DNA of 6,714 nt from an uncultured Actinoplanes sp. (GCA_934667465.1 CAKUMG010000322.1:1-6714); one strand, 5' to 3'. Counted from the first letter of the stretch, positions 1 through 6,714 are shown. The notes: a model not told the origin generated them from the letters alone. Made by a program: numbers and translations.

Positions 1-153
1 GGACCGTCCCTCGAACGCGTCCAGTGCCGCCTCGTCCACCCAGTCGCCGGCGTGCACCACCACGTCCGCCGCCTCGATCTCCGCCCACAGCGCGGCCGGC
101 AGGTCCCGGGCGCGCTTGGGCAGATGAGTGTCCGTCGTCAGTACCAGCCGCAT
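1..153 (-). CDS. Metallophosphoesterase, N-terminal part (partial)
   Basis: The minus strand from 153 down to the left edge reads 51 codons without a stop, beginning with MRLVLTTDTHLPKRARDLP. The D-T-H at residues 8-10 is the D-x-H metal-binding motif that opens calcineurin-like phosphoesterases of the YfcE/MJ0936 type (Metallophos_2). The hydrophobic strand VVVHAGDWVD at 31-40 carries the second metal motif, with G36-D37. Proteins of this family are cytosolic metal-dependent phosphodiesterases or phosphatases and are usually about 160-180 residues, so roughly two thirds is missing beyond the window. The start has no Shine-Dalgarno sequence. A TACAGT hexamer (161-166, minus) lies 7 bases upstream, suggesting a leaderless message. 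The gene diverges from the sugar transporter operon; a functional link is not evident. The family call is firm, but the substrate cannot be told. Confidence 0.85.
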   Translation of the reverse strand, partial: MRLVLTTDTHLPKRARDLPAALWAEIEAADVVVHAGDWVDEAALDAFEGRS

Positions 154-160
154 GCGGATC

Positions 161-166
161 ACTGTA
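161..166 (-). promoter_or_regulatory. Candidate -10 box for a leaderless metallophosphoesterase transcript
   Basis: Read on the minus strand this is TACAGT, matching the actinobacterial TANNNT -10 pattern, and it ends 7 bases before the ATG at 153. With the usual 6-7 base distance to the transcription start, the message would begin at or next to the start codon, which fits the lack of a Shine-Dalgarno sequence. No convincing -35 hexamer is seen at 17-18 bases. Confidence 0.4.
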
Positions 167-254
167 GGCAACCGCCCGATCGGCGGGGTGATCTGCGCCG
201 CCTCGCGTGGCCGCGCGGCGTACCCAAGCAATGACCTTGACCGGCTTTTCATCG

Positions 255-284
255 TTGACAGTCGATCCTTTGCAGGCGTTGACT
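255..284 (+). promoter_or_regulatory. Candidate promoter of the sugar ABC operon
   Basis: A perfect TTGACA (255-260) is followed after 18 bases by TTGACT (279-284), one base away from the common actinobacterial TAGACT -10 form. The mismatch falls at the normally conserved second A, so this is only tentative. A start near 291 would give a leader of about 29 bases before the ATG at 320. TTGAC occurs three times here (237, 255 and 279), so some copies may be protein-binding repeats rather than promoter elements. Confidence 0.3.
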
Positions 285-287
285 GCA
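271..287 (+). promoter_or_regulatory. Inverted repeat, possible operator of the sugar ABC operon
   Basis: TGCAG (271-275) and CTGCA (283-287) are exact inverted half-sites separated by 7 bases. The repeat overlaps the candidate -10 box, a position suited to a repressor. No regulator gene lies next to the operon in this window, so the binding protein is unknown. Short 5-base arms can arise by chance. Confidence 0.3.
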
Positions 288-319
288 GGGGCGGTCCTTC
301 CCGCTGATGTGGAGGAGAC

Positions 320-1345
320 ATGCCCCGAGCCATGCCTGCACTGGCCGCGGTCCTGCTCGTACTCGCGAGCGGCACCGCGTGCGGCGGCGGATCCGGCGAG
401 GACGTCGTCGGGCTGATCACCAAGACCGACACCAACCCGTTCTTCGTGACCATGCGGAAGGGTGCCCAGCAGGCCGCCGACCAGCAGGGCCTGGAACTGC
501 AGTCGTTCGCCGGCAAGCAGGACGGCGACAACGAGGCGCAGGTGCTCGCGATCGAGAACCTGATGTCCTTCGGCGCCAAGGGCTTCCTCATCACCCCGAA
601 CGACTCCAAGGCGATCGTGCCGTCCATCGACCGGGCCCGGGACCAGGACATGCTCGTCATCGCGCTGGACACCCCGACCGACCCGGCCGACGCGGTCGAC
701 GCCACGTTCGCCACCGACAACTTCGAGGCGGGCCGGCTCATCGGGCAGTGGGCGAAGGCGAAGTTCGAGGCCTCCGGCACCCAGGCGAAGATCGCACTGC
801 TGGATCTCAACGCCAACCAGGTCTCCGTGGACGTGCAGCGCGACCAGGGCTTCCTGGAGGGCTTCGGCGTCGACGTGGCCGACCCGAATCGGATCGGCGA
901 CGAGAACGACCCGCGGATCGCCGGTCACGACGTCACCGACGGCGCGGAGGACGGCGGCCGTACGGCGATGGAGAATCTCCTCCAGAAGGACCCGGCGATC
1001 AACCTGGTCTACACGATCAACGAACCCGCCGCTGCCGGTGCCTTCGAGGCGCTCAAGGCGGCCGGCCGGGAGCGGGACGTCACCATCGTCTCGGTCGACG
1101 GCGGCTGCCCCGGCGTCGACAACGTCAAGAACGGTGTCATCGGCGCGACCTCGATGCAGTTCCCGCTGAAGATGGCCTCCCTGGGCATCGAGGCGATCGC
1201 GCGGTACGCGAAGGACGGCACCAAGCCGCAGGCCACGGCGGGCAAGACCTTCGTGGACACCGGCGTCCAGCTCATCACCGACGACCCGCAAGCCGGCGTG
1301 GAGGCCAAGGACTCCGCGTGGGGCTCGCAGAACTGCTGGGGCTGA
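320..1345 (+). CDS. frcB: Sugar ABC transporter substrate-binding lipoprotein, FrcB-like
   Basis: This 341-residue extracytoplasmic protein captures a sugar and delivers it to the permease encoded next. The start at 320 follows GGAGGA (311-316); the next ATG at 332 would be too far from it. The first 20 residues are a hydrophobic signal ending in SGTA, then C21, a lipobox for lipid anchoring. The rest is a type I periplasmic binding fold (Peripla_BP_4, RbsB family). Residues matching the ribose contacts of E. coli RbsB are all visible: N39 with F41-F42, D117, R174, N234, D260 and Q280. C263 (in VDGGCPG) and C339 near the end could pair in a disulfide, which is inference. The sequence resembles S. 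meliloti FrcB (fructose, mannose, ribose). A pentose or hexose ligand is likely, but the exact sugar is uncertain. It is the first gene of a three-gene operon. Confidence 0.88.
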   Translation: MPRAMPALAAVLLVLASGTACGGGSGEDVVGLITKTDTNPFFVTMRKGAQQAADQQGLELQSFAGKQDGDNEAQVLAIENLMSFGAKGFLITPNDSKAIVPSIDRARDQDMLVIALDTPTDPADAVDATFATDNFEAGRLIGQWAKAKFEASGTQAKIALLDLNANQVSVDVQRDQGFLEGFGVDVADPNRIGDENDPRIAGHDVTDGAEDGGRTAMENLLQKDPAINLVYTINEPAAAGAFEALKAAGRERDVTIVSVDGGCPGVDNVKNGVIGATSMQFPLKMASLGIEAIARYAKDGTKPQATAGKTFVDTGVQLITDDPQAGVEAKDSAWGSQNCWG

Positions 1346-1347
1346 CC

Positions 1348-2367
1348 ATGGCCACCGCCACCGAGACCACCGACTTCGACGTCCGCCGGTCCGACTCCTT
1401 CGGCCTGCGCCTCCAGCACTTCCTGCACGGCAACCCGGTCTTCGGGCCGCTGGCCGTGCTGATCGTGGCGATCATCGCCTTCTCGATCGTCAACGTCCGC
1501 TTCTTCTCGGCCGCCAACATCTCCTTGGTGCTGGCCCAGGTGACGGTCATCGCGGTGCTCGCGCTCGGGCAGACGCTGATCATCCTCACCGCGGGCATCG
1601 ACCTCTCGGCCGGGGCGATCGCGGTCTTCTCCTCGGTCCTGATGGCGGTCTTCTGCACCCGGGCCGGGATGCCGGGGGTCCTCGCGCTCCTGCTCGGGCT
1701 CGCGTTCGGCACGGCGATGGGCGCGCTCAACGGGTTCCTGGTGACCCGGCTGAAACTGCCGCCCTTCATCGTCACCCTGGGCACGCTGACGATCTTCTTC
1801 TCGCTGAACTCGGTCGTCTCCCGTAGCGAGACGGTCCGCGGCACGGACATGCCTTCGCTGATGACCTGGACCGGGACGGCGATCCCGATCGGCGGCTTCC
1901 GGCTGACGTACGGCTCGATCATCATGCTGTTGCTCTTCGCGCTCTTCTGGTATTCGCTCGGCAGGACCGCATGGGGCAAGCACGTGTACGCGACCGGGGA
2001 CGACATCGAAGCGGCGCGGCTCGCCGGCATCCGCACCAGCCGGGTGCTGTTCTCCGTCTACACCGTGGCAGGACTGCTGTACGCGGTCGGCGGCTGGATC
2101 CTCATCGGCCGGCTCGCGAGCGCCAGCCCCAACGTCGGCGTCGACTACAACCTCGACTCCATCACCGCCGTGGTGCTCGGCGGCACCAGCCTCTTCGGCG
2201 GGCGCGGCGGCGTCCTGGGCACGCTGATCGGCGCCCTGATCGTCGGCGTCTTCCGCAACGGGCTGCAGCTCGCCGGCGTGGAGGTCGTGTGGCAGGGCTT
2301 CGCCATCGGGCTGCTCGTCCTGGTGGCCGTGTCGCTCGACCAGTGGATCAGGAAGGTGAAGACGTGA
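1348..2367 (+). CDS. frcC: Sugar ABC transporter permease, FrcC-like
   Basis: This 339-residue polytopic membrane protein forms the translocation channel and belongs to the BPD_transp_2 family (RbsC, XylH, FrcC). Hydrophobic segments lie at about 32-50, 58-80, 86-103, 110-128, 138-155, 189-204, 232-254, 271-300 and 312-330. Family hallmarks are TAGIDLSAGA at 81-90 and VVLGGTSLFGGRGG at 275-288. The cytoplasmic loop GDDIEAARLAGI (217-228) is where such permeases dock onto the ATPase. The ATG lies 2 bases after the binding-protein stop, with only a weak G-run upstream (GGGG near 1338-1341), so translation is probably coupled to the preceding gene. An in-frame open stretch extends upstream to about 307 but lies out of frame inside the binding-protein gene and is not coding. 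Its length is normal for the family. The family is certain; the fructose assignment rests on resemblance. Confidence 0.9.
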   Translation: MATATETTDFDVRRSDSFGLRLQHFLHGNPVFGPLAVLIVAIIAFSIVNVRFFSAANISLVLAQVTVIAVLALGQTLIILTAGIDLSAGAIAVFSSVLMAVFCTRAGMPGVLALLLGLAFGTAMGALNGFLVTRLKLPPFIVTLGTLTIFFSLNSVVSRSETVRGTDMPSLMTWTGTAIPIGGFRLTYGSIIMLLLFALFWYSLGRTAWGKHVYATGDDIEAARLAGIRTSRVLFSVYTVAGLLYAVGGWILIGRLASASPNVGVDYNLDSITAVVLGGTSLFGGRGGVLGTLIGALIVGVFRNGLQLAGVEVVWQGFAIGLLVLVAVSLDQWIRKVKT

Positions 2368-3233
2368 CCGCCAACAGTGCTGAAGACGCGCGGAGCGGAA
2401 CCCCGTCCCCGAGCCCGGGTGTCGACGGCACGCCCAGCCCGGGTGCCCGAGGTGCGCGGCGCCGAGCCCCCGTCCTCGAAGCGCGCGGCCTGGTCAAGCG
2501 CTACGGCCGCGTGACAGCGATCGAGAGCGGCGACCTCGAGCTCTACCCCGGCGAGATCCTCGCGGTCATCGGCGACAACGGCGCCGGTAAGAGCAGCCTG
2601 ATCAAGGCCCTCTCCGGCGCCCTCATCCCGGACAGCGGCGAGATCTACCTCGACGGCAGGCGCGTCCAGTTCCGCAACCCGATGGCCGCCCGCGAGGCCG
2701 GCATCGAAACCGTCTACCAGACCCTCGCGGTCGCCCCCGGCCTCGACATCGCCGACAACCTCTTCCTGGGCCGCGAGCAACGCTGCCCCGGCCCGCTCGG
2801 CTCGATTTTCCGCATGCTCGACACCGGCCACATGCGCTCCGAGGCCAAGCGTCACATGTCCGAGCTCGGCATCGGCACCCTCCAGAACATCGGCCAGGCC
2901 GTCGAATCCCTCTCCGGCGGCCAGCGTCAGGCGGTCGCGGTCGCCCGCTCGGCGGCCTTCGGCAGCAAGGTTGTCATCCTCGACGAACCGACGGCCGCCC
3001 TGGGCGTCAAGGAAGGCAACCGCGTCCTCCAACTGATCCGCGACGTCCGCGACCGCGGCCTCCCGGTCATCCTGATCAGCCACAACATGCCCCACGTCTT
3101 CGAGGTCGCCGACCGCATCCACATCCAGCGCCTCGGCCGCCGCGCCACGGTCATCACCCCCGAATCCCACTCCATGTCCGAAGCCGTAGCCATCATGACC
3201 GGCGCCGCCGAACCCCCACCCCACTCCGCCTGA
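2364..3233 (+). CDS. frcA: Sugar ABC transporter ATP-binding protein, single domain, FrcA-like
   Basis: This 289-residue cytoplasmic ATPase powers the FrcC-like permease. The GTG start overlaps the permease stop in GTGA, 7 bases after GGAAGG (2351-2356). Visible motifs are Walker A GDNGAGKSS (70-78), Q-loop Q119, signature LSGGQ (183-187), Walker B VVILDEPT (203-210, with E208) and H-loop H240. It has one nucleotide-binding domain, unlike the roughly 500-residue duplicated RbsA, XylG and AraG, so it should work as a homodimer. In this it matches S. meliloti FrcA, as do the stretches LVKRYGRVTA and SHNMPHVFEVADRIHI. Residues 1-35 are a Pro/Ser/Gly-rich extension with a repeated GTPSP, apparently absent from the approximately 260-residue FrcA proteins. 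It is the last gene of the operon. Confidence 0.9.
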   Translation: MTANSAEDARSGTPSPSPGVDGTPSPGARGARRRAPVLEARGLVKRYGRVTAIESGDLELYPGEILAVIGDNGAGKSSLIKALSGALIPDSGEIYLDGRRVQFRNPMAAREAGIETVYQTLAVAPGLDIADNLFLGREQRCPGPLGSIFRMLDTGHMRSEAKRHMSELGIGTLQNIGQAVESLSGGQRQAVAVARSAAFGSKVVILDEPTAALGVKEGNRVLQLIRDVRDRGLPVILISHNMPHVFEVADRIHIQRLGRRATVITPESHSMSEAVAIMTGAAEPPPHSA

Positions 3234-3236
3234 GCC

Positions 3237-3257
3237 GCCGGATGCTCGTGATCGGGC
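3237..3257 (+). terminator. Weak hairpin after the sugar ABC operon
   Basis: GCCGGAT (3237-3243) and ATCGGGC (3251-3257) pair with one G-G mismatch around a 7-base loop, starting 4 bases after the ATPase stop codon. No T-run follows, only ACTTGTGT. It could help end transcription in an actinomycete, where T-runs are often missing, but the stem is short and imperfect. Confidence 0.28.
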
Positions 3258-3409
3258 ACTTGTGTGGCATGACAGTGAGCTCATGACGGTAAACGCGCAA
3301 CTCGCTCCGCATGGTGACTGAGAAGCGGTAGTTGTCGAACACGCCTGCAGTAGAAGTAACCTTCATCGAAGCGATGTCGCACAACCGGCATGTAACAGTA
3401 ATCCGTGGC

Positions 3410-3415
3410 TAGGCT
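3410..3415 (+). promoter_or_regulatory. -10 box for a leaderless Fic transcript
   Basis: TAGGCT is a near-ideal actinobacterial -10 hexamer and ends exactly 6 bases before the ATG at 3422, so transcription would begin at the A of the start codon. No Shine-Dalgarno sequence precedes the ATG, which supports leaderless translation and fixes the start. No clear -35 element is seen at the expected distance. Confidence 0.55.
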
Positions 3416-3421
3416 GGCGGC

Positions 3422-4636
3422 ATGGACATCAGTAGCTTCCAGCCGCATGCTCCGGGCGAGCTCGTCAAGATTCAAGGCAGCGATCCTGGGCGTGGCGAGT
3501 GGGAGCACGTTGCCTTCGTGCCGCATCCGTTGCCGAAGCTCCCGCCCGAATTGACGGCACGAACGTATCGGGTCGTCGCCGATGCCCGGGCTGCGCTTGC
3601 CGCCCTGGACAGTACGGCGCGGCGCCTGCCCAATCCTCGGATCTTCCGGCGGTCCGCCCTGCAGGCGGAGGCGCAGAGTACCTCCGCGTTAGAAGGGACA
3701 TATGCCCCGCTGTCCGAAGTTCTCATCGCGGATGAGGATCGCCCACCCAACCTCGACCTGCGCGAGGTGCTGAACTACGTACGCATGGGTGACGCGGCTT
3801 TCGGCTGGATGGACGAGGGTCAAGACCTGTCCATCGGCATGCTCGAGGAGTTGCAGTCGATGCTCGTCCGTGGCACCCGGGGCGAGAGTGGATCGTCGGG
3901 AGCGCTGCGCACACATCAGGTGGTGATCGGCAGGCGCAAGGATGCGCCCATCGGTGCACTGCCGGTCCATGCGGCCCGCTTCATCCCTTCTCCGCCGGGC
4001 ATCGCCCTGCGTGCGAGTCTGCAGGATCTCCTGGACTGGATGAGTGACGAGGACATCGACGACGAGGTCGATCCCGTGGTTGCCGCTGCGCTCGCGCACT
4101 ACCAGTTCGAAACGTTGCACCCCTTCCACGACGGGAACGGAAGGATCGGGCGCTTCGTCATCGTTGTTCAATTACTCAAGAAGGGGGTTCTGCTCGAGCC
4201 CACGTTGACCGTCAGTCCCTGGTTCGAGGCTCGTCGGGCCGAGTACTACGACCGGCTCCTGGCGGTCAGCGTCAACGGCGACTGGGACGCATTCGTTCGC
4301 TTCTTCGCCACCGGCCTGGCCTCCTCCGCGACGACCACCCATGAACGCATGATCGCCTTGGTCGGCGTGCAGGAAGCACTCAAGGAGAAGATCCGTCGTT
4401 CCTCGCTTCGGGCGGATACAGCTCACGCGCTCGTCGATCATGCGATCGCCCGCACCTCTTTCACGGTGCGCAGCGTCGAGCGGAACCTCGGCATCTCGTA
4501 CAGCCGCGCCAACACCATGGTCGGACAACTCGTGCAGCTTGGCGTGCTGGCGCCTGTGCGGCATGCCGAGGCTCAGGTCAACCGGCGCTTCTTCGCCCCT
4601 GATGCGCTCAATGTGCTGCTCGGGGACAGCCGGTGA
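3422..4636 (+). CDS. Fic family protein adenylyltransferase, class II, with C-terminal winged helix
   Basis: This 404-residue cytosolic enzyme probably transfers AMP from ATP to hydroxyl side chains of a target protein. A Fic_N-type region spans about 35-110, the Fic core about 110-300, and a winged-helix segment about 340-395. The active-site motif HPFHDGNGRIGR is complete at 233-244, with catalytic H233. The flap region reads RTHQVVIG (163-170) and later RFIPSPP. The inhibitory motif T87-S-A-L-E91-G92 lies upstream of the Fic motif, which makes it class II, the self-inhibited architecture seen in Shewanella SoFic. Leucines 90 (3689-3691) and 251 (4172-4174) use TTA, the rare Streptomyces codon read by bldA tRNA; I saw no TTA in the other genes here. 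GC is lower than in the neighbours, suggesting acquisition. There is no partner antitoxin gene. The target protein is unknown. Confidence 0.9.
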   Translation: MDISSFQPHAPGELVKIQGSDPGRGEWEHVAFVPHPLPKLPPELTARTYRVVADARAALAALDSTARRLPNPRIFRRSALQAEAQSTSALEGTYAPLSEVLIADEDRPPNLDLREVLNYVRMGDAAFGWMDEGQDLSIGMLEELQSMLVRGTRGESGSSGALRTHQVVIGRRKDAPIGALPVHAARFIPSPPGIALRASLQDLLDWMSDEDIDDEVDPVVAAALAHYQFETLHPFHDGNGRIGRFVIVVQLLKKGVLLEPTLTVSPWFEARRAEYYDRLLAVSVNGDWDAFVRFFATGLASSATTTHERMIALVGVQEALKEKIRRSSLRADTAHALVDHAIARTSFTVRSVERNLGISYSRANTMVGQLVQLGVLAPVRHAEAQVNRRFFAPDALNVLLGDSR

Positions 4637-4666
4637 CCGGGACGCGGTCGGTCCGGCCTCCGGCCG
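4635..4666. terminator. Two small hairpins between convergent Fic and reductase genes
   Basis: GACCG (4635-4639) pairs with CGGTC (4645-4649) around 5 bases, overlapping the Fic stop codon. CGGCC (4654-4658) pairs with GGCCG (4662-4666) around 3 bases. Both lie in the short gap between convergent genes, where a bidirectional terminator is expected. There is no T-run on either side and the stems are only 5 bases, so this is a weak call. Confidence 0.3.
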
Positions 4667-4683
4667 TGCCCAAGGGGGCAGCA

Positions 4684-5694
<1,011 letters not shown>

Positions 5695-5732
5695 GGAACG
5701 CGGACGGCCTGGGGCATGGGCCGCGGCTCGCA

Positions 5733-5749
5733 TAGGATTGCCCGATCCT
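5733..5749 (+). promoter_or_regulatory. Candidate -10 box and inverted repeat upstream of the AraC-family gene
   Basis: TAGGAT (5733-5738) fits the TANNNT -10 pattern, giving a start near 5745 and a leader of about 25 bases. AGGAT (5734-5738) and ATCCT (5745-5749) are exact inverted repeats separated by 6 bases, covering the -10 box and the start point. This could be a site for the AraC-family protein acting on its own gene or on the divergent reductase. The half-sites are only 5 bases long. Confidence 0.33.
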
Positions 5750-5757
5750 CTCAAGCG

Positions 5758-5764
5758 AAAGGGG
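5758..5764 (+). promoter_or_regulatory. Ribosome-binding site deciding the GTG start of the AraC-family gene
   Basis: AAAGGGG lies 5 bases before the GTG at 5770, supporting that start over the open frame that continues upstream, which is antisense to the reductase. In this window the AraC-family and sugar-operon genes have normal leaders, whereas three other genes look leaderless. Confidence 0.5.
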
Positions 5765-5769
5765 CCCGT

Positions 5770-6630
5770 GTGAACACCGACCTGCATGACGCCATCGAGC
5801 GGCACCGCCGCGGGCCCTGGTCCCCGACCGCGGTGCCCCGGCTCACGCTCGTCTCCATCGAGAAGCCGATCGGGCAGGCGGACCAGATCTACGAGCCGAT
5901 GATCTGCTTCGTGGCGCGCGGGTCGAAGAACTCCGTCGCCGGGGATCTGCGCTGGCGGACCCGGGCCGGGGACGTGCTGCTCAATTCGCTCGCGATGCCG
6001 GTGACCGCGATGTTCGAAGAGCTCCCGTACCGCTCGGCGGTGCTGCAGCTCGACGCCCGGGTCCTGTCCGAGTTGCTGCTGGAGCTGGGCCCGTCCGTGC
6101 CGGTCACCGCCGATCCGCCGGACGCCCGGAACAGCATGACGATGACGCCCGAGATCGTCGACGCGGTCACCCGGCTGGTCCGGCTGCTCGACACGCCGGA
6201 CGACATCCCGGCCCTCGCCGGGCGGGTCGAGGGCGAGATCCTCTACCGCCTGCTGGCGAGCCCCCTGGGCCCCGCCCTGCGGCACTGGGCGCGGACCGAC
6301 ACGGCCGCGGCTCGCATCCGCGCCGTGGCGTCGTGGATCATCGGGCATCACGCCGAGCCGCTCAGCATCGACGGGCTCGCCGCGATCGCGCACATGAGCC
6401 CGGCCTCGCTGCACCGGCACTTCAAGGCGGCGACGGGGATGAGCCCGTTGCGCTTCCAGAAGCAGCTCCGGCTGCAGGAGGCCCGCCGGCGCCTCGTAGC
6501 CGGCGACCTGACCGCGGCCGAGGTCGCGGCCGCCGTCGGCTACGCGAGCGCGACCCAGTTCAACCGCGAGTACCGCCGCTTCTACGGCCTCCCGCCCGTC
6601 CAGGACACCATCCGCCTACGCGCCGGTTGA
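5770..6630 (+). CDS. AraC family transcriptional regulator (AraC_N plus AraC HTH)
   Basis: This 286-residue DNA-binding protein starts at GTG 5770. Residues about 22-165 form the AraC_N cupin-like sensor domain (Pfam family PF06719), recognisable from YEPMICFVARGSK (41-53) and RAGDVLLNSLAMP (65-77). The C-terminal 183-275 holds two helix-turn-helix units: LAAIAHMSPASLHRHFKAAT (about 203-222), and AEVAAAVGY followed by the AraC signature ATQFNREYRRFYGLPP. E. coli YqhC, in the same family, activates an aldehyde reductase and the aldo/keto reductase gene dkgA in response to aldehydes. By analogy this protein may activate the divergent aldo/keto reductase here, which is inference from layout. C46 is the only cysteine in the protein. 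The effector is unknown. Confidence 0.93.
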   Translation: MNTDLHDAIERHRRGPWSPTAVPRLTLVSIEKPIGQADQIYEPMICFVARGSKNSVAGDLRWRTRAGDVLLNSLAMPVTAMFEELPYRSAVLQLDARVLSELLLELGPSVPVTADPPDARNSMTMTPEIVDAVTRLVRLLDTPDDIPALAGRVEGEILYRLLASPLGPALRHWARTDTAAARIRAVASWIIGHHAEPLSIDGLAAIAHMSPASLHRHFKAATGMSPLRFQKQLRLQEARRRLVAGDLTAAEVAAAVGYASATQFNREYRRFYGLPPVQDTIRLRAG

Positions 6631-6714
6631 TCAGACAAGGCGGACGGGGCCGGCGGGGATGGGGAAGCGGAAGAGGTGGTACGGGTATTCGCGCTCGTCC
6701 TCACCGCCGGTGTA
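6631..6714 (-). CDS. Unrecognised protein, C-terminal end (partial)
   Basis: Read on the minus strand, the right edge is open for 27 codons and then stops at TGA (6633-6631). The peptide ends in EYPYHLFRFPIPAGPVRLV, a plausible folded C-terminus rich in aromatic and proline residues, with the G/C-rich third positions typical of genes in this window. I do not recognise the family. The frame is short, so coding is inferred mainly from the clean open frame and from the stop sitting directly against the AraC stop in a convergent arrangement. Confidence 0.55.
   Translation of the reverse strand, partial: YTGGEDEREYPYHLFRFPIPAGPVRLV

Larger units (their letters stand above)
3234..3421. other. Lower-GC intergenic spacer before the Fic gene
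   Basis: These 188 bases lie between the transporter operon and the Fic gene. By hand count 67 of 120 bases at 3301-3420 are G/C (56%), well below the roughly 78% sampled in the permease gene. CATGAC occurs twice 14 bases apart (3268 and 3282). A loose repeat, GGCATG followed by ACAGT, occurs at 3266-3276 and again at 3387-3399 with two extra bases. I see no tRNA, no insertion-sequence end and no credible small gene. Short minus-strand open frames here have no recognisable product and run into the flanking genes. Confidence 0.5.

Noticed and set aside
307..1347. Upstream in-frame extension of the permease that would add 347 residues
   Set aside because: It lies out of frame over the binding-protein gene, is Arg/Gly-rich with no family resemblance, and the permease has a proper ATG at 1348 just after the preceding stop.
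1009..2036. Two long minus-strand open frames opposite the binding-protein and permease genes
   Set aside because: Their products are low-complexity Arg/Asp/Gly/Glu-rich strings typical of antisense frames in high-GC DNA; the plus-strand genes have clear motifs and good starts.
1971..2363. In-frame extension of the ATPase upstream of the GTG start
   Set aside because: It overlaps the permease coding region and reads as an Arg-rich shadow; GTG at 2364 has a good ribosome-binding site and the usual 4-base coupling overlap.
2145..3284. 379-codon minus-strand open frame opposite the ATPase gene
   Set aside because: The product is a Gly/Ala/Asp/Val-rich shadow with no recognisable domain, while the plus strand shows every ABC ATPase motif.
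3193..3526. Small minus-strand frames across the spacer as a possible antitoxin for the Fic protein
   Set aside because: They overlap the ends of flanking genes, show no antitoxin-type inhibitory motif, and the Fic protein carries its own inhibitory segment.

Overview
The window looks like chromosomal DNA from a high-GC actinomycete, most likely Streptomyces or a close relative. The evidence is very high GC in the metabolic genes (47 of 60 bases G/C at 2161-2220 by hand count), GTG starts, several promoter-like hexamers of the TANNNT type placed exactly for leaderless translation, and near absence of TTA leucine codons except in one gene.

Layout from left to right. Positions 1-153 (minus) hold the N-terminal 51 residues of a calcineurin-like metallophosphoesterase that runs off the left edge. 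It diverges, across a 166-base control region, from a three-gene operon at 320-3233 (plus): a lipoprotein sugar-binding protein, a membrane permease and a single-domain ABC ATPase. The three are tightly packed (2-base gap, then a 4-base GTGA overlap). Their sequences resemble the FrcB-FrcC-FrcA fructose/mannose/ribose uptake system of Sinorhizobium meliloti. The binding protein keeps the sugar-contacting residues known from RbsB. No sugar kinase or dedicated regulator lies beside the operon in this window.

After a lower-GC spacer (3234-3421) comes a Fic-domain protein at 3422-4636 (plus), a self-inhibited class II AMP-transferase type with a C-terminal winged helix. It differs from its neighbours in composition and contains two TTA codons, one inside the inhibitory motif itself. 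In Streptomyces this would tie its translation to the bldA tRNA. It appears to start leaderlessly and has no separate antitoxin gene.

Convergent to it is an aldo/keto reductase at 4684-5682 (minus). It is divergently transcribed from an AraC-family regulator at 5770-6630 (plus) of the AraC_N type, the family of E. coli YqhC. The two probably form a regulator-target pair for aldehyde or ketone detoxification. The window ends with the last 27 codons of an unrecognised minus-strand gene (6631-6714), whose stop codon abuts that of the AraC gene.

Most of the window is ordinary metabolism. I do not see a clearly new multi-gene system. The most unusual part is the Fic gene, with its TTA codons, lower GC and leaderless start, sitting between housekeeping-type genes.
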